The position numbers and the translations under genes were made by a program. The notes beneath the pieces are model-generated. The model was not told where the DNA came from, did no database searches, and saw only the letters and a program-made list of their open reading frames with translations. 64,000 nucleotides of DNA from Streptomyces sp. V3I8 (GTDB lineage: Bacteria; Actinomycetota; Actinomycetes; Streptomycetales; Streptomycetaceae): NCBI RefSeq assembly GCF_030817535.1, contig NZ_JAUSZL010000002.1, forward strand, positions 5,766,001 through 5,830,000, given 5' to 3'. Positions 32,992 to 43,804 of the stretch are shown here, piece by piece; the stretch's first letter is position 1; every line of letters starts with the position of its first letter.

Positions 32992-33978
32992 ATGGCCAGG
33001 AACTCTGCACACGACAATCCACTCGCTCCCGTCACGATCGCCGTGGGGCAGGAGGACCTCCTGCTCGACCGTGCCGTGCAGGAGGTGGTGGCCGCCGCGC
33101 GCGCCGCCGACGCGGACACCGACGTACGGGACCTCACCTCGGACCAGTTGCAGCCGGGCACGCTCGCCGAGCTGACCAGTCCGTCGCTCTTCGCCGAGCG
33201 CAAGGTCGTCGTGGTGCGCAATGCGCAGGACCTGTCGGCCGACACGATCAAGGACGTGAAGGCGTACCTGGGCGCTCCGGCCGAGGAGATCACGCTCGTG
33301 CTGCTGCACGCGGGGGCGGCCAAGGGCAAGGGGCTGCTCGATGCCGCGCGCAAGGTGGGGGCGCGGGAGGTCGCCTGTCCCAAGATGACCAAGCCGGCGG
33401 ACCGGCTGGCCTTCGTGCGCGGTGAGTTCCGGACGCTGGGGCGGTCGGCGACGCCGGAGGCGTGCCAGGCGCTCGTCGACTCGATCGGGAGCGATCTGCG
33501 GGAGCTGGCCTCGGCGGTGACGCAGCTCGTCGCGGACGTCGAGGGCACCATCGACGAGGCCGTCGTCGGGCGGTACTACACCGGCCGGGCGGAGGCCTCC
33601 AGCTTCACGGTGGCCGACCGGGCGGTCGAAGGGCGGGCGGCGGAGGCCCTGGAGGCACTGCGGTGGTCCCTGTCGACCGGCGTCGCGCCCGTGATGATCA
33701 CGAGCGCGCTGGCGCAGGGGGTGCGGGCCATCGGGAAGCTGTCCTCCGCGCGGGGCGGCCGGCCGGCCGACCTGGCGCGGGAGCTGGGGATGCCGCCCTG
33801 GAAGATCGACCGGGTCCGGCAGCAGATGCGGGGGTGGACGCCCGACGGGGTCGCCGCCGCGTTGCGGGCGGTCGCCGAGGCGGACGCGGGGGTGAAGGGG
33901 GGCGGCGACGATCCCGAGTACGCGCTGGAGAAGGCGGTCGTCGCGATCGTCCGGGCGGCCCGCTCCGGCCGGGGCTAG
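32992..33978 (+). CDS. holA: DNA polymerase III delta subunit
   Basis: A 328-residue clamp-loader subunit that opens the beta clamp. Recognised by PVTIAVGQEDLLLDRAVQEV at the N-terminus, SPSLFAERKVVVVRNAQDLS, ACPKMTKPADRLAFVRGEFR, VDSIGSDLRELASAVTQLVA, EASSFTVADRAVEGRAAEAL, and the C-terminal domain III (LAQGVRAIGKLSSARGGRPA, LGMPPWKIDRVRQQMRGW). As expected for delta, the AAA+ fold lacks a functional Walker A. ATG 32992 is preferred over an upstream GTG at 32974. It is convergent with rpsT, an arrangement common in bacteria. Confidence 0.95.
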   Translation: MARNSAHDNPLAPVTIAVGQEDLLLDRAVQEVVAAARAADADTDVRDLTSDQLQPGTLAELTSPSLFAERKVVVVRNAQDLSADTIKDVKAYLGAPAEEITLVLLHAGAAKGKGLLDAARKVGAREVACPKMTKPADRLAFVRGEFRTLGRSATPEACQALVDSIGSDLRELASAVTQLVADVEGTIDEAVVGRYYTGRAEASSFTVADRAVEGRAAEALEALRWSLSTGVAPVMITSALAQGVRAIGKLSSARGGRPADLARELGMPPWKIDRVRQQMRGWTPDGVAAALRAVAEADAGVKGGGDDPEYALEKAVVAIVRAARSGRG

Positions 33979-34345
33979 CCCCCGCCACCGGGTTTCGCCC
34001 CTGCCGCCCCCACCCGATCCGATCCGGTCGCGTTCCCGGGGCTGCGCCCCAGACCCCCAGACCCCCCCCTGTCGCGCTGGCGCGCTCGTCCTCAAACGCC
34101 GGACAGGCTGAAAGAACGAACGCCGGACGGGCTGAAAGAACAAGCCCCGGTCGGCCGCCCTGCGAAAGGGCGGCAACCGGGGCTCGGGTCACGCTGGGGA
34201 CCCGTACCCGCGTGGCGAACGCAGTCGTGTACGAGTCGGGGTGCCGGCCGGGAGCGGAGAGAGAGGGCCCGCTCGGGTCCTTCCGGCGATTCGATCTTTT
34301 CGATCAAGTGAGCGCTGGGCCGGAGCCCGGCGACTCGGCAGGGGA
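33979..34345. other. Convergent intergenic region between holA and rpsT, with a 2 x 24-base repeat
   Basis: A 367-base gap without a credible gene. It contains a C-rich run (34043-34070), then two tandem 24-base units at 34095-34118 and 34119-34142 (core ACGCCGGAC-R-GGCTGAAAGA), a motif I recall as common between Streptomyces genes. A strong terminator follows at 34143-34184. The rest (34185-34345) shows no clear structure apart from the rpsT 3' flank. Confidence 0.6.
34143..34184. terminator. Bidirectional terminator between holA and rpsT
   Basis: AGCCCCGGT (34143-34151) and GCCGCCCT (34154-34161) pair with AGGGCGGC (34167-34174) and ACCGGGGCT (34176-34184), giving a long stem with loop GCGAA and a small internal bulge. 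It lies between the two convergent genes. Confidence 0.85.
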
Positions 34346-34612
34346 TCAGCCCTGGAGGGTGGCGACCTTCGAAGCAAGCGCCGACTTCTTGTTGGCGGCC
34401 TGGTTCTTGTGGATGACGCCCTTGGAGACGGCCTTGTCCAGCTTCCGCGACGCCTCGCGCGCGGCAGCGGTGGCCTTCTCGACGTCACCCGCGGCAGCGG
34501 CCTCGCGGGCCTTGCGGATCGCGGTCTTCAGGGAGGACTTGACGGCCTTGTTGCGCAGCCGGGCCTTCTCGTTGGTCTTGATCCGCTTGATCTGGGACTT
34601 GATGTTCGCCAC
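34346..34612 (-). CDS. rpsT: 30S ribosomal protein S20 (bS20)
   Basis: An 88-residue primary 16S rRNA binding protein. The sequence [72 protein letters not shown] is standard S20, very Lys/Ala-rich and helical. The GTG at 34612 gives exactly the usual length; the in-frame upstream extension has no homology and overlaps the promoter. It is divergent from lepA with about 240 bases between, holding promoters for both. Confidence 0.98.
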   Translation of the reverse strand: MANIKSQIKRIKTNEKARLRNKAVKSSLKTAIRKAREAAAAGDVEKATAAAREASRKLDKAVSKGVIHKNQAANKKSALASKVATLQG

Positions 34613-34854
34613 GAAATGAGCCTTCTCAGGTTCAGGCGCACGGGACGGAAGGTCTCGCGCGCCGGTGATTTCTCTTAACCGAATGGTGCGTGTCCTGCGT
34701 GTCCCGTGCAGAGAGGGCATGAGACACAGCTGTCCACGGTAGCAGTCACCCCGCGGACGGCCCAAACCGGTCGCACGTCGCCGCCCGTGGGACCATGGAG
34801 CCTACGTATCGATCCGACCCGAGGCGACAGGCGCCTCAAGAGACAGGACCCTGC

Positions 34855-36729
34855 GTGCCCGCGATCCCTAACAATGTGCCCGAGCCGAGCCGTACCGACC
34901 CGGCCCTGCTCCGCAACTTCTGCATCATCGCGCACATCGACCACGGCAAGTCCACGCTCGCCGACCGGATGCTCCAGCTCACCGGAGTGGTCGACGTGCG
35001 GCAGATGCGCGCTCAGTACCTCGACCGCATGGACATCGAGCGCGAGCGGGGCATCACGATCAAGTCCCAGGCCGTGCGACTGCCCTGGGCCCCGACCGCC
35101 GGGGACAGCAAGGGCGAGACCCACATCCTCAACATGATCGACACCCCCGGGCACGTCGACTTCACGTACGAGGTGTCGCGGTCGCTCGCCGCCTGCGAGG
35201 GCACGGTCCTCCTCGTCGACGCCGCCCAGGGCATCGAGGCCCAGACCCTCGCCAACCTCTACCTGGCGATGGAGAACGACCTCACCATCGTCCCGGTGCT
35301 GAACAAGATCGACCTTCCGGCCGCGCAGCCCGAGAAGTTCTCCGAGGAGCTGGCGAATCTCATCGGCTGCCAGCCGGAGGACGTGCTCAGGGTCTCGGCG
35401 AAGACCGGTGTCGGCGTGGACGCGCTGCTGGACCGGGTGGTCCGTGACGTGCCGGCGCCGGTCGGTGTCGCGGACGCCCCCGCCCGCGCGATGATCTTCG
35501 ACTCGGTCTACGACTCCTACCGGGGCGTCGTCACGTACGTCCGTGTCATCGACGGCCAGCTCAACAAGCGCGAGCGCATCAAGATGATGTCGACCGGCGC
35601 CACGCACGAGCTGCTCGAGATCGGCGTCTCGTCCCCCGAGATGACCCCGGCCGACGGCATCGGCGTCGGCGAGGTGGGCTACATCATCACCGGCGTGAAG
35701 GACGTCCGTCAGTCCAAGGTCGGCGACACGATCACCAGCAAGGAGAAGGGCGCGACGGAGGCCCTCGGCGGGTACAAGGACCCGAAGCCGATGGTCTTCT
35801 CCGGTCTGTATCCGCTGGACGGCTCCGACTACCCCGACCTGCGCGAGGCGCTGGACAAGCTCCAGCTCAACGACGCGGCCCTGGTCTACGAGCCCGAGAC
35901 CTCCGCGGCCCTCGGCTTCGGCTTCCGCGTCGGCTTCCTCGGCCTGCTGCACCTCGACGTGATCCGGGAGCGCCTGGAGCGCGAGTTCAACCTCGAGCTC
36001 ATCGCCACCGCGCCCAACGTGGTCTACCGCGTGATCATGGAGGACGGGAAGGAGCACACGGTCACCAACCCGAGCGAGTTCCCCGAGGGCAAGATCGACA
36101 AGGTCTTCGAGCCGGTCGTCCGGGCCACGATCCTCGCCCCCAGCGAGTTCATCGGCTCGATCATGGAGCTCTGCCAGACCCGTCGCGGCACCCTGCTCGG
36201 CATGGACTACCTCTCCGAGGACCGTGTGGAGATCCGCTACACGCTGCCCCTCGCCGAGATCGTCTTCGACTTCTTCGACAACCTGAAGTCCAAGACCCGC
36301 GGCTACGCCTCCCTGGACTACGAGCCCACCGGCGAGCAGGACGCGCAGCTGGTGAAGGTCGACATCCTGCTGCACGGCGACCGCGTGGACGCGTTCTCCG
36401 CCGTCACGCACCGGGACGCCGCCTACGCGTACGGCGTACGGCTGGTGGCCAAGCTGCGTGAGCTGATCCCGCGCCAGGCCTTCGAGATCCCCGTGCAGGC
36501 GGCCATCGGCTCCCGGGTGATCGCCCGCGAGACCATCCGCGCCATCCGCAAGGACGTCCTCGCCAAGTGCTACGGCGGTGACATCTCCCGCAAGCGGAAG
36601 CTGCTGGAGAAGCAGAAGGAGGGCAAGAAGCGGATGAAGATGGTGGGCTCTGTGGAGGTTCCGCAAGAGGCCTTCATCGCCGTGCTGTCCAGTGACGACA
36701 ACGGCGCCGCCGCCAAGGGGAAGAAGTAG
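34855..36729 (+). CDS. lepA: Elongation factor 4 (LepA) GTPase
   Basis: A 624-residue translational GTPase that back-translocates or assists ribosome initiation and assembly. G motifs: [16 protein letters not shown] (G1), [10 protein letters not shown] (G2), [13 protein letters not shown] (G3), VLNKIDLP (G4) and [11 protein letters not shown] (G5). The LepA-specific C-terminal domain is clear ([52 protein letters not shown]). GTG 34855 ([15 protein letters not shown] after fMet decoding) matches homologues as I recall them better than an ATG 60 bases upstream. A weak AGGA precedes it. Length is normal. Confidence 0.97.
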   Translation: MPAIPNNVPEPSRTDPALLRNFCIIAHIDHGKSTLADRMLQLTGVVDVRQMRAQYLDRMDIERERGITIKSQAVRLPWAPTAGDSKGETHILNMIDTPGHVDFTYEVSRSLAACEGTVLLVDAAQGIEAQTLANLYLAMENDLTIVPVLNKIDLPAAQPEKFSEELANLIGCQPEDVLRVSAKTGVGVDALLDRVVRDVPAPVGVADAPARAMIFDSVYDSYRGVVTYVRVIDGQLNKRERIKMMSTGATHELLEIGVSSPEMTPADGIGVGEVGYIITGVKDVRQSKVGDTITSKEKGATEALGGYKDPKPMVFSGLYPLDGSDYPDLREALDKLQLNDAALVYEPETSAALGFGFRVGFLGLLHLDVIRERLEREFNLELIATAPNVVYRVIMEDGKEHTVTNPSEFPEGKIDKVFEPVVRATILAPSEFIGSIMELCQTRRGTLLGMDYLSEDRVEIRYTLPLAEIVFDFFDNLKSKTRGYASLDYEPTGEQDAQLVKVDILLHGDRVDAFSAVTHRDAAYAYGVRLVAKLRELIPRQAFEIPVQAAIGSRVIARETIRAIRKDVLAKCYGGDISRKRKLLEKQKEGKKRMKMVGSVEVPQEAFIAVLSSDDNGAAAKGKK

Positions 36730-36901
36730 CCCCCAGCAACCATCGGGCCAGGCCCGAAATCGTGGGCCCGTCGTGCTTCCGTGCGGCGGGCCCGCGGCGT
36801 CCACGGACCGCCTCGCTCCGGCCACGCTCTGTACGAAGTGACAGGCCGCCGCCTCTTACGTACCGGGCGGACGGGCTTTACGCTGATCACCACTCGACGT
36901 T

Positions 36902-36911
36902 ACTCGCGAGT
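36902..36911. promoter_or_regulatory. Perfect palindrome ACTCGCGAGT, candidate TetR-type operator
   Basis: The 10-base palindrome sits in TTACTCGCGAGTTAA, about 70 bases before the acyl-CoA ligase start and within the AT-richest part of that gap. T-x-ACT-n4-AGT-x-A shapes are typical of TetR-family lipid regulators in actinomycetes. The regulator is not in the window. Confidence 0.4.
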
Positions 36912-36978
36912 TAAACAACGACCGCAGCCAACCGCAACGAGCCGGTCACACGCGCTGTCGCGGGCCCCGGAGGATGTC

Positions 36979-38865
36979 GTGAGCGACACACAGACCCTGA
37001 TCGAGAACCGTCCGCCGTCCGTGGCGGCCCTCTTCCTGGAGCGCGTTGCGGCCACGCCGGACGCGGAGGCGTACCGCTATCCGGTACCCGCCGCCTCGGG
37101 CGAGGGGCCCGACGAGTGGAGGTCGCTGAGCTGGGCGCAGGCGGCCGACCGGGTCTACGCGATCGCGGCCGGTCTGATCGAGCTGGGCGTGCGGCCGCAG
37201 GAGCGGGTCGCGCTCGCCTCCTCCACCCGCGTCGAGTGGATCCTCGCGGACCTCGCCATCATGTGCGCGGGCGCGGCGACCACCACCGTGTACCCGTCGA
37301 CGAAGTCGGACGAGTCGGCCTTCATCCTCTCCGACTCCGGGAGCAGGGTGCTGATCGCCGAGGACGCGGAGCAGCTGGCCAAGGCCCGCGAGAAGCGCGC
37401 CGAGCTGCCCGAGCTCACCCGTGTGGTGGTCATCGACCCGGCCGGTGCCGAGTCCCTCGACGACGAGGGCGACTGGGTGCTCGGTCTCGCCGAGCTGGAG
37501 CGGCGGGGCGCGGCGTACCTGGAGGAGAACCCCGACCTGATCAAGGCGAAGGTCGGGGCGATCACCAAGGACCAGCTCGCGACCCTCATCTACACCTCCG
37601 GCACCACCGGCCGCCCCAAGGGCGTCCGGCTGCCGCACGACAACTGGTCGTACATGGCGAAGGCCATCTCCGCGACCGGTCTGGTGAGCCGCGACGACGT
37701 CCAGTACCTGTGGCTGCCGCTCGCGCACGTCTTCGGCAAGGTGCTCACCTCCGGCCAGATCGAGGTCGGGCACGTCACCGCCGTCGACGGCCGCGTGGAC
37801 AAGATCATCGAGAATCTGCCGGTCGTGCAGCCGACGTACATGGCGGCCGTGCCGCGCATCTTCGAGAAGGTCTACAACGGGGTCGCGGCCAAGGCCCGGG
37901 CCGGCGGCGGCGCCAAGTACAAGATTTTCCAGTGGGCGGCCGGGGTCGGCCGCGAGTACGCGAAGGTCACGCAGGACAACTTCCGCCGTACCGGTGTGGC
38001 CTCCGCGCCCTTCCCGCTGGCCACCCGGCACAAGCTCGCGGACACGCTCGTCTTCGGCAAGATCCGGGAGGCCTTCGGCGGCCGGCTGCGCGCCTGCGTC
38101 TCCGGCAGCGCGGCCCTCGCGCCGGAGATCGGCTACTTCTTCGCGGGCGCCGGCATCCACATCCTGGAGGGGTACGGGCTCACGGAGTCGTCCGCGGCCT
38201 CCTTCGTGAACCCCGGCGAGGCGTACCGCACGGGCACGGTCGGCAAGCCGCTGCCCGGCACCGAGGTGCGTATCGCGGACGACGGCGAGATCCTGCTGCG
38301 CGGTCCCGGCATCATGGAGGGCTACCACGGGCTGCCCGAGAAGACCGCCGAGGTCCTGGAGTCCGACGGCTGGTTCCACACCGGGGACATCGGCGAGCTG
38401 TCCGTGGACGGCTACCTGCGCATCACCGACCGCAAGAAGGACCTCATCAAGACGTCCGGCGGCAAGTACATCGCGCCCGCCGAGGTCGAGGGCCAGTTCA
38501 AGGCCGTCTGCCCGTACGTCTCCAACATCCTCGTGCACGGCGCCGACCGGAACTTCTGCACCGCGCTGATCGCCCTCGACGAGCCGTCCATCCTCGGCTG
38601 GGCCGAGGACAACGGCCTGAAGGGCATGTCCTACGCCGAGGTCGTCGCCCGTCCCGCGACGGTCGAGCTGATCGACGGCTACGTCAGGACGCTCAACGAG
38701 GGCCTCCAGCGCTGGCAGACCATCAAGAAGTTCAGGCTCCTGCCCCGGGACCTCGACATCGAGCACGGCGAACTGACCCCGAGCCTCAAGCTCAAGCGCC
38801 CGGTCGTGGAGCGGGAGTACGGGCACCTGATCGACGAGATGTACGCGGGCGCGCGGGAGGCGTAG
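36979..38865 (+). CDS. Long-chain fatty-acid-CoA ligase (AMP-dependent synthetase)
   Basis: A 628-residue adenylate-forming enzyme activating fatty acids to acyl-CoA. Motifs: P-loop LIYTSGTTGRPKGVRLPH (about 195-212), WLPLAHVFGKVLTSGQIEVG, ILEGYGLTESSAASFVNPGE (A5), DGWFHTGDIGELSVDGYLRI (A7), and DRKKDLIKTSGGKYIAP (A8). The C-terminal Lys is presumably in the final SLKLKRPVVEREYG. The GTG at 36979 is preceded by CGGAGGAT. It stands alone and ends before the convergent response-regulator gene. The upstream palindrome suggests lipid-responsive control. Chain-length preference is inferred only from similarity to FadD-type ligases. Confidence 0.94.
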   Translation: MSDTQTLIENRPPSVAALFLERVAATPDAEAYRYPVPAASGEGPDEWRSLSWAQAADRVYAIAAGLIELGVRPQERVALASSTRVEWILADLAIMCAGAATTTVYPSTKSDESAFILSDSGSRVLIAEDAEQLAKAREKRAELPELTRVVVIDPAGAESLDDEGDWVLGLAELERRGAAYLEENPDLIKAKVGAITKDQLATLIYTSGTTGRPKGVRLPHDNWSYMAKAISATGLVSRDDVQYLWLPLAHVFGKVLTSGQIEVGHVTAVDGRVDKIIENLPVVQPTYMAAVPRIFEKVYNGVAAKARAGGGAKYKIFQWAAGVGREYAKVTQDNFRRTGVASAPFPLATRHKLADTLVFGKIREAFGGRLRACVSGSAALAPEIGYFFAGAGIHILEGYGLTESSAASFVNPGEAYRTGTVGKPLPGTEVRIADDGEILLRGPGIMEGYHGLPEKTAEVLESDGWFHTGDIGELSVDGYLRITDRKKDLIKTSGGKYIAPAEVEGQFKAVCPYVSNILVHGADRNFCTALIALDEPSILGWAEDNGLKGMSYAEVVARPATVELIDGYVRTLNEGLQRWQTIKKFRLLPRDLDIEHGELTPSLKLKRPVVEREYGHLIDEMYAGAREA

Positions 38866-38919
38866 GCGGTGCGGCCGCCGCCCTGGACGTCCGGGCGGCG
38901 GTTTGGTGCGGGGACGGGG

Positions 38920-39504
38920 TCACAGGCCCCGTCCCCTGCGCATCTCGCGGAGCAGGTCCTCCATGTGGCGCACGTGCCGGTGCAGGTCGGCCGCGTCGGC
39001 GACACCGCCGGCCGCCAGCTGCGTCTCGATCGCGCGCAGCCGGTCGGCCAGCTCGTCGAACTGGGCCTGCTCACGGGCGAGCATCCGCTCCAGCTGCCGG
39101 TTCTTGCGGTGCAGATCGAGGAAGACGGTCACCTTGGCGCGCAGCACCCAGGGGTCGAACGGCTTGGTGAGATAGTCGGCGGCCCCGGTGGCGTACCCCC
39201 GGAACGCGTAGCCCGCGTCGGAGTCCGTACCGGTCAGGAAGATGATCGGTACGTCCTTGGTCTGGTCGAGCCGCTTGATGTTCGCGGCGGTCTCGAACCC
39301 GTCCATGCCCGGCATACGGATGTCGAGCAGGACGACCGCGAACCGCTGCCGCAGCAGCGCCTTCATCGCCTCCTCACCCGAACGGGCACGTACGAGCGGT
39401 TCGTTGAGGGACCCCAGGACGGCCTCCAGCGCCACCAGGTTGTCCTCCATGTCGTCGACAAGGAGGATGCTGGCGCGCTCGTCGGTCGATGCCTCAAAGC
39501 TCAT
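38920..39504 (-). CDS. Response regulator with coiled-coil C-terminus, no DNA-binding domain
   Basis: A 194-residue protein with an N-terminal receiver domain (about 10-130). The acidic pair lies in SILLVDDMEDNLVALEAVLG, the phospho-acceptor Asp in VVLLDIRMPGMDGFETAANI, Thr in IIFLTGTDSDAG, and Lys in YLTKPFDPWVLRAKV. The rest is a helical coiled coil (FLDLHRKNRQLERMLAREQA, DELADRLRAIETQLAAGG). No effector domain is seen, so it probably works by protein contact, like OsaB-type regulators. It lies 18 bases downstream of the hybrid kinase gene and is likely cotranscribed, making it the natural phosphorelay or output partner. Confidence 0.9.
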   Translation of the reverse strand: MSFEASTDERASILLVDDMEDNLVALEAVLGSLNEPLVRARSGEEAMKALLRQRFAVVLLDIRMPGMDGFETAANIKRLDQTKDVPIIFLTGTDSDAGYAFRGYATGAADYLTKPFDPWVLRAKVTVFLDLHRKNRQLERMLAREQAQFDELADRLRAIETQLAAGGVADAADLHRHVRHMEDLLREMRRGRGL

Positions 39505-39522
39505 GGTGATCGATTGCCTGCC

Positions 39523-42500
39523 TCATTCATCGGGCGGTGGGACAGCGGGCTCCGCCGGTGTGCCGGCTCCCGCGACGACGGCCGGGGCGGAGCCCTCCGG
39601 CTCCTTCGGGTCCTGTTCCTCGGCGTCCGTCCCCTCGGCGTCCGTCCCCTCGGGGTCCAGGAGGGCGCAGACGACGGTCAGCAGCTGATCGACGTCCACA
39701 GGTTTGGGTACGTAGTCGTTCGCGCCCCGTGCGATGGACTTCTCGCGGTCGCCCGGCATCGCCTTGGCGGTGAGGGCGACGATGGGAAGTCCGGCCCAGC
39801 GCGGGGTGCGGCGGATGACGGAGATGGTCTCGTAACCATCCATCTCCGGCATCATGATGTCCATCAGGACGAGTTCGACGTCGGGATTGCGCTCCAGGGA
39901 CTCGATGCCCTCGCGGCCGTTCTCCGCGTACAGCACGGGCATCCCGACCCGGCCCAGGACATGGGTGAGCGCGAACACGTTGCGGATGTCGTCGTCCACG
40001 ATCAGCACCCGCCGCCCCGGCAGGACCTGCCCCGCGCGGCCCGTCTTCCACTCCTCCAGTTTGGTGGGCGTCGGCCAGCTGTCGTCCTGGTCGTGGACGC
40101 TGAACGGTTCGTCCGACAACTGCTCGGGCAGGAGCAGGGGCCGGTCCTCGATGTTCGACCCGGTCGGGTGCCCCGGGCTGACGACCGGCACGTACAGGGT
40201 GAAGGTGGATCCCTTGCCGGGCATGCTCTCGGCGACGATGCGGCCGCCCAGCAGACCCGCGATCTCCCTGCTGATGGAGAGACCGAGGCCGGTGCCGCCG
40301 TACTTGCGGTTCGTCGTGCCGTCGGCCTGCTGGAACGCCTCGAAGATCACCGGGAGCTTCTCCGCGGCGATGCCGATGCCGGTGTCGGAGACCGAGAACG
40401 AGATCATGTCGTCGCTGTCCTCCCGGGGGAAGTGCGGCTCGGGGTCCTTGACGCGGTTGACGCGCAGCTCGACCCGGCCCGACGCGGTGAACTTGATCGC
40501 GTTGGAGAGCAGGTTGCGCAGGATCTGCTGGATGCGCTGCTCGTCGGAGAACATCTCGCGCGGTACGTCCTCGCCGACCGCCACCTCGAAGGCGAGACCG
40601 CGGTCGATGGTGAGCGGACGGAACGTGGCGTGCACGTAGTCGAGCAGTTTGATCAGCGGCAGCTTCTTGGGGCGCACGTCCATCCGGCCGGCCTCGATCT
40701 TCGAGAGGTCGAGGATGTCGTTGATGAGCTGGAGCAGGTCCGAGCCCGACCGGTGGATCGTCGTCGCGAACTGCACCTCCTGGTCGGAGAGGTGGCCGTC
40801 CGGGTTGTCGGAGAGCAGCCGGGCGAGGATCAGCAGCGAGTTGAGCGGGGTGCGCAGCTCGTGCGACATGTTCGCCAGGAACTCCGACTTGTACTGCGAG
40901 GAGGTCGCGAGCAGCGCCGCCTTCTCCTCCAGCGCGGCGTTCGAGCGCTGCAGCTCGGCCTGCTGGGACTGGAGCTGGTCGGAGCGGTCCTGGAGCTGGA
41001 TGGCGAGGCGCTGGGACTCGCCCAGCAGGGACTCCGTGCGGGAGTTGGCGATGATGGTGTTGATGGCGACGCCGATGGTGTTCACGAACTGGTCGAAGAA
41101 CGCCAGGTGGACGTCGGAGAAGCGGGAGAACGAGGCGAGCTCGATCACGCCGAGCAGCTTGTCCTCGAAGGGGATCGGGATGATGACGACGCTCGCGGGG
41201 GCCGCCTCGCCCAGCCCGCTGTTGATCTTGATGTAGTCCGGCGGGGCCTCCTCCACCAGGATCCGCTTCTTCTCGCGCGCGGCCTGCCGCACGAGCCCGT
41301 GCACCGGCATGCTGACCGTGTCGACCGTCGCGCTCTGCGCCGATCCGTACCCGGCGATGAAGGCGAGCCCCTTGGTGGGCAGGGCCGTCTGCTGGGTCGT
41401 CTTGTCCTCCTCCGGGTCGGCCAGGAAGAAGGCGCCGTACTGGGCGTTCACCAGCGGGGTCAGCTCGCGCAGGATCAGGTCGGCGACCTCCATCAGATCC
41501 CGGTGGCCCTGCATGAGCGCGGCGAGCCGGGCGAGGTTCGACTCCAGCCAGTCCTTGGCGCGGGTGGTCTCGCGGAGGTTGGCCACCATCAGGTTGATGT
41601 TGTCCTTGAGCTCGTCGACCTCGCCCTGGGTCTCCACCGTGATGGAGCGGGACATGTCGCCCTGGGCCACCGCCGACGCCACCTCGGCGATCGCGCGGAC
41701 CTGGGTGGTGAGGTTGGACGCCAGCTCGTTCACGTTCGTCGTCAGGCGCTTCCAGGTGCCGTAGACGCCCTCGACCCGGGCCTGGCCGCCGAGCCGGCCC
41801 TCGGAACCCACCTCGCGGGCCACCCGGGTGACCTCGGAGGAGAAGGACGACAGCGTGTCCACCATGGTGTTGATGGTGGTCTTCAGCTCCAGGATCTCGC
41901 CGCGCGCGTCGACGTCGATCTTCTTCGACAGGTCGCCCTGGGCCACCGCGGTGGCGACCTGCGCGATGTTGCGCACCTGGGAGGTCAGGTTGTCGGCCAT
42001 GTAGTTGACGTTGTCGGTGAGGTCCTGCCACACACCGGAGACGCCGAGGACCTGGGCGCGCCCGCCGAGCCTGCCGTCGGTGCCGACCTCGCGGGCCACC
42101 CTCGTCACCTCGTCGGCGAAGGCGCGCAGCTGCTCCACCATCGTGTTGACGGTGTCCTTCAGCTCCAGGATCTCGCCGCGCGCGTCGACGGTGATCTTCT
42201 TGGAGAGGTTGCCGTTGGCGACGGCCGTCGTCACCTGGGCGATGTTGCGCACCTGGGAGGTCAGGTTCAGGGCCATGAAGTTGACGTTGTCGGTGAGGTC
42301 CTTCCAGACGCCGGAGACGCCGCGCACCTGGGCCTGACCGCCGAGGTTGCCCTCGGTGCCGACCTCGCGGGCGACGCGGGTGACCTCGTCGGCGAAGGCG
42401 GAGAGCTGGTCGACCATGGTGTTGATGGTCGACTTCAGCTCCAGGATCTCGCCCTTCGCCTCCACCGTGATCTTCTTGCCGAGGTCGCCCTGGGCCACGG

Positions 42501-43701
42501 CCGTGGACACCAGGGCGATGTTGCGGACCTGGGAGGTCAGGTTGTCGGCCATGAAGTTGACGTTGTCGGTGAGGTCCTTCCAGACGCCGGAGACGCCGCG
42601 CACCTGGGCCCGGCCGCCGAGGTTGCCCTCGGTGCCGACCTCGCGGGCGACGCGGGTGACCTCGTCGGCGAAGGCGGAGAGCTGGTCGACCATGGTGTTG
42701 ATGGTCGACTTCAGCTCCAGGATCTCGCCCTGGGCGCCGACGGTGATCTTCTGGCTCAGGTCTCCGTTGGCCACCGCCGTGGTGACCTGGGCGATGTTGC
42801 GGACCTGCGAGGTGAGGTTCGAGGCCATGAAGTTGACGTTGTCGGTGAGGTCCTTCCAGACGCCGGACACGCCGCGCACCTGGGCCCGGCCGCCCAGCTG
42901 GCCCATCGTGCCGACCTCGCGGGCGACGCGGGTGACCTCGTCGGCGAAGGCGGAGAGCTGGTCGACCATCGTGTTCACGGTCAGTTTCAGTTCGAGCAGC
43001 TCACCGGTCGCCTCGACCGTCACCGTGCGGGTCAGGTCGCCGCGCGCCACCGCCGTGGTCACCAGCGCGATGTCACGCACCTGGGCGGTCAGCCGGGCCG
43101 CCATCGTGTTGACCGCCTCGGTCACGTCCCGCCAGCTTCCCGACAGGCCGGCCGCCTTGGCGCGGCCGCCCAGCCGCCCCTCCGTGCCGACCTCCCGCGC
43201 CACCCGGGTCACCTCACCGGTGAACAGGGAGAGCTGGTCGACCATCTTGTTGACGGCCTGACCCATACGGCGCAGATCGCCGCGGAGTTGACGATTGCCG
43301 TCGTGCAGGTCGACGCGCTGCGTCAGATCGCCGCCCGCCACGGCGTCCAGTACCCGGGTCGCGTTGGCGGCCGGCGCCACCAGGGCGTCGAGCAGCTGGT
43401 TCACGTTGTCGACGCGGGTCGTCCAGTGGCCCTGGCCGGGGCTCGCGGAGAACCGCTCGTCCAGCCGGCCGTGGCGCACGATCTCCCGGCGGACCCGCTG
43501 GGCCTCCGTGTTGAAGTGCACACTCCGGTCCAGGATCTGGTTGAACACCGAGCCCAGCTCGGCCACTATGCCGTGCCCCGTCTCGGGCACCTTGCTGAAG
43601 TCACCGTCCCGGGCGGAGGTCATGGCGGCGAGGAGCGGCCGCAGATCGGATGCCCGGACCTGTCCGTCCTCTAGCACATGCATAGCACTGTTATCGCTCA
43701 T
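39523..43701 (-). CDS. Soluble hybrid histidine kinase with a tandem HAMP array
   Basis: A 1392-residue kinase with no transmembrane segment. Residues about 20-700 are repeats of a 92-residue unit, each pairing a canonical HAMP ([20 protein letters not shown]) with a divergent one ([20 protein letters not shown]). Seven units carry the G-D/N-L/M motif, and the N-terminus holds a more diverged eighth. A GAF domain follows (about 725-885), then a coiled coil, HisKA with [14 protein letters not shown] (His about 943), HATPase ([28 protein letters not shown]), and a receiver ([24 protein letters not shown], Asp about 1277). The layout resembles fungal Nik1/Os1 and Streptomyces OsaA osmosensors. 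ATG 43701 opens opposite the phosphatase gene. Signal input is presumably cytoplasmic. Confidence 0.92.
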   Translation of the reverse strand: MSDNSAMHVLEDGQVRASDLRPLLAAMTSARDGDFSKVPETGHGIVAELGSVFNQILDRSVHFNTEAQRVRREIVRHGRLDERFSASPGQGHWTTRVDNVNQLLDALVAPAANATRVLDAVAGGDLTQRVDLHDGNRQLRGDLRRMGQAVNKMVDQLSLFTGEVTRVAREVGTEGRLGGRAKAAGLSGSWRDVTEAVNTMAARLTAQVRDIALVTTAVARGDLTRTVTVEATGELLELKLTVNTMVDQLSAFADEVTRVAREVGTMGQLGGRAQVRGVSGVWKDLTDNVNFMASNLTSQVRNIAQVTTAVANGDLSQKITVGAQGEILELKSTINTMVDQLSAFADEVTRVAREVGTEGNLGGRAQVRGVSGVWKDLTDNVNFMADNLTSQVRNIALVSTAVAQGDLGKKITVEAKGEILELKSTINTMVDQLSAFADEVTRVAREVGTEGNLGGQAQVRGVSGVWKDLTDNVNFMALNLTSQVRNIAQVTTAVANGNLSKKITVDARGEILELKDTVNTMVEQLRAFADEVTRVAREVGTDGRLGGRAQVLGVSGVWQDLTDNVNYMADNLTSQVRNIAQVATAVAQGDLSKKIDVDARGEILELKTTINTMVDTLSSFSSEVTRVAREVGSEGRLGGQARVEGVYGTWKRLTTNVNELASNLTTQVRAIAEVASAVAQGDMSRSITVETQGEVDELKDNINLMVANLRETTRAKDWLESNLARLAALMQGHRDLMEVADLILRELTPLVNAQYGAFFLADPEEDKTTQQTALPTKGLAFIAGYGSAQSATVDTVSMPVHGLVRQAAREKKRILVEEAPPDYIKINSGLGEAAPASVVIIPIPFEDKLLGVIELASFSRFSDVHLAFFDQFVNTIGVAINTIIANSRTESLLGESQRLAIQLQDRSDQLQSQQAELQRSNAALEEKAALLATSSQYKSEFLANMSHELRTPLNSLLILARLLSDNPDGHLSDQEVQFATTIHRSGSDLLQLINDILDLSKIEAGRMDVRPKKLPLIKLLDYVHATFRPLTIDRGLAFEVAVGEDVPREMFSDEQRIQQILRNLLSNAIKFTASGRVELRVNRVKDPEPHFPREDSDDMISFSVSDTGIGIAAEKLPVIFEAFQQADGTTNRKYGGTGLGLSISREIAGLLGGRIVAESMPGKGSTFTLYVPVVSPGHPTGSNIEDRPLLLPEQLSDEPFSVHDQDDSWPTPTKLEEWKTGRAGQVLPGRRVLIVDDDIRNVFALTHVLGRVGMPVLYAENGREGIESLERNPDVELVLMDIMMPEMDGYETISVIRRTPRWAGLPIVALTAKAMPGDREKSIARGANDYVPKPVDVDQLLTVVCALLDPEGTDAEGTDAEEQDPKEPEGSAPAVVAGAGTPAEPAVPPPDE
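41640..43330 (-). repeat. Tandem 276-base repeats encoding the HAMP array
   Basis: The kinase gene contains consecutive 276-base (92-codon) units. The most alike lie at about 42000-42960, where stretches such as GTTGATGGTCGACTTCAGCT recur 276 bases apart (about 42421 and 42697). Outer units are more diverged. The boundaries given are approximate. Near-identity at synonymous sites suggests recent duplication or gene conversion. Confidence 0.85.
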
Positions 43702-43804
43702 GGTGGCCCACTTCGGTAACTCGGCGCTTATGGGCGTAGCCAGTCTGTCACTGTGGCGGCATCGCCCGAGGCCTATTCGTCCGAACTGCTCATGGAGCCG
43801 CACA

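Noticed and set aside
38869..43674. A very long open frame (about 1600 codons) on the plus strand opposite the hybrid kinase gene
   Set aside because: It is an antisense shadow of the tandem-HAMP kinase caused by high GC; its translation is repetitive in step with the 276-base repeats and shows no domain.
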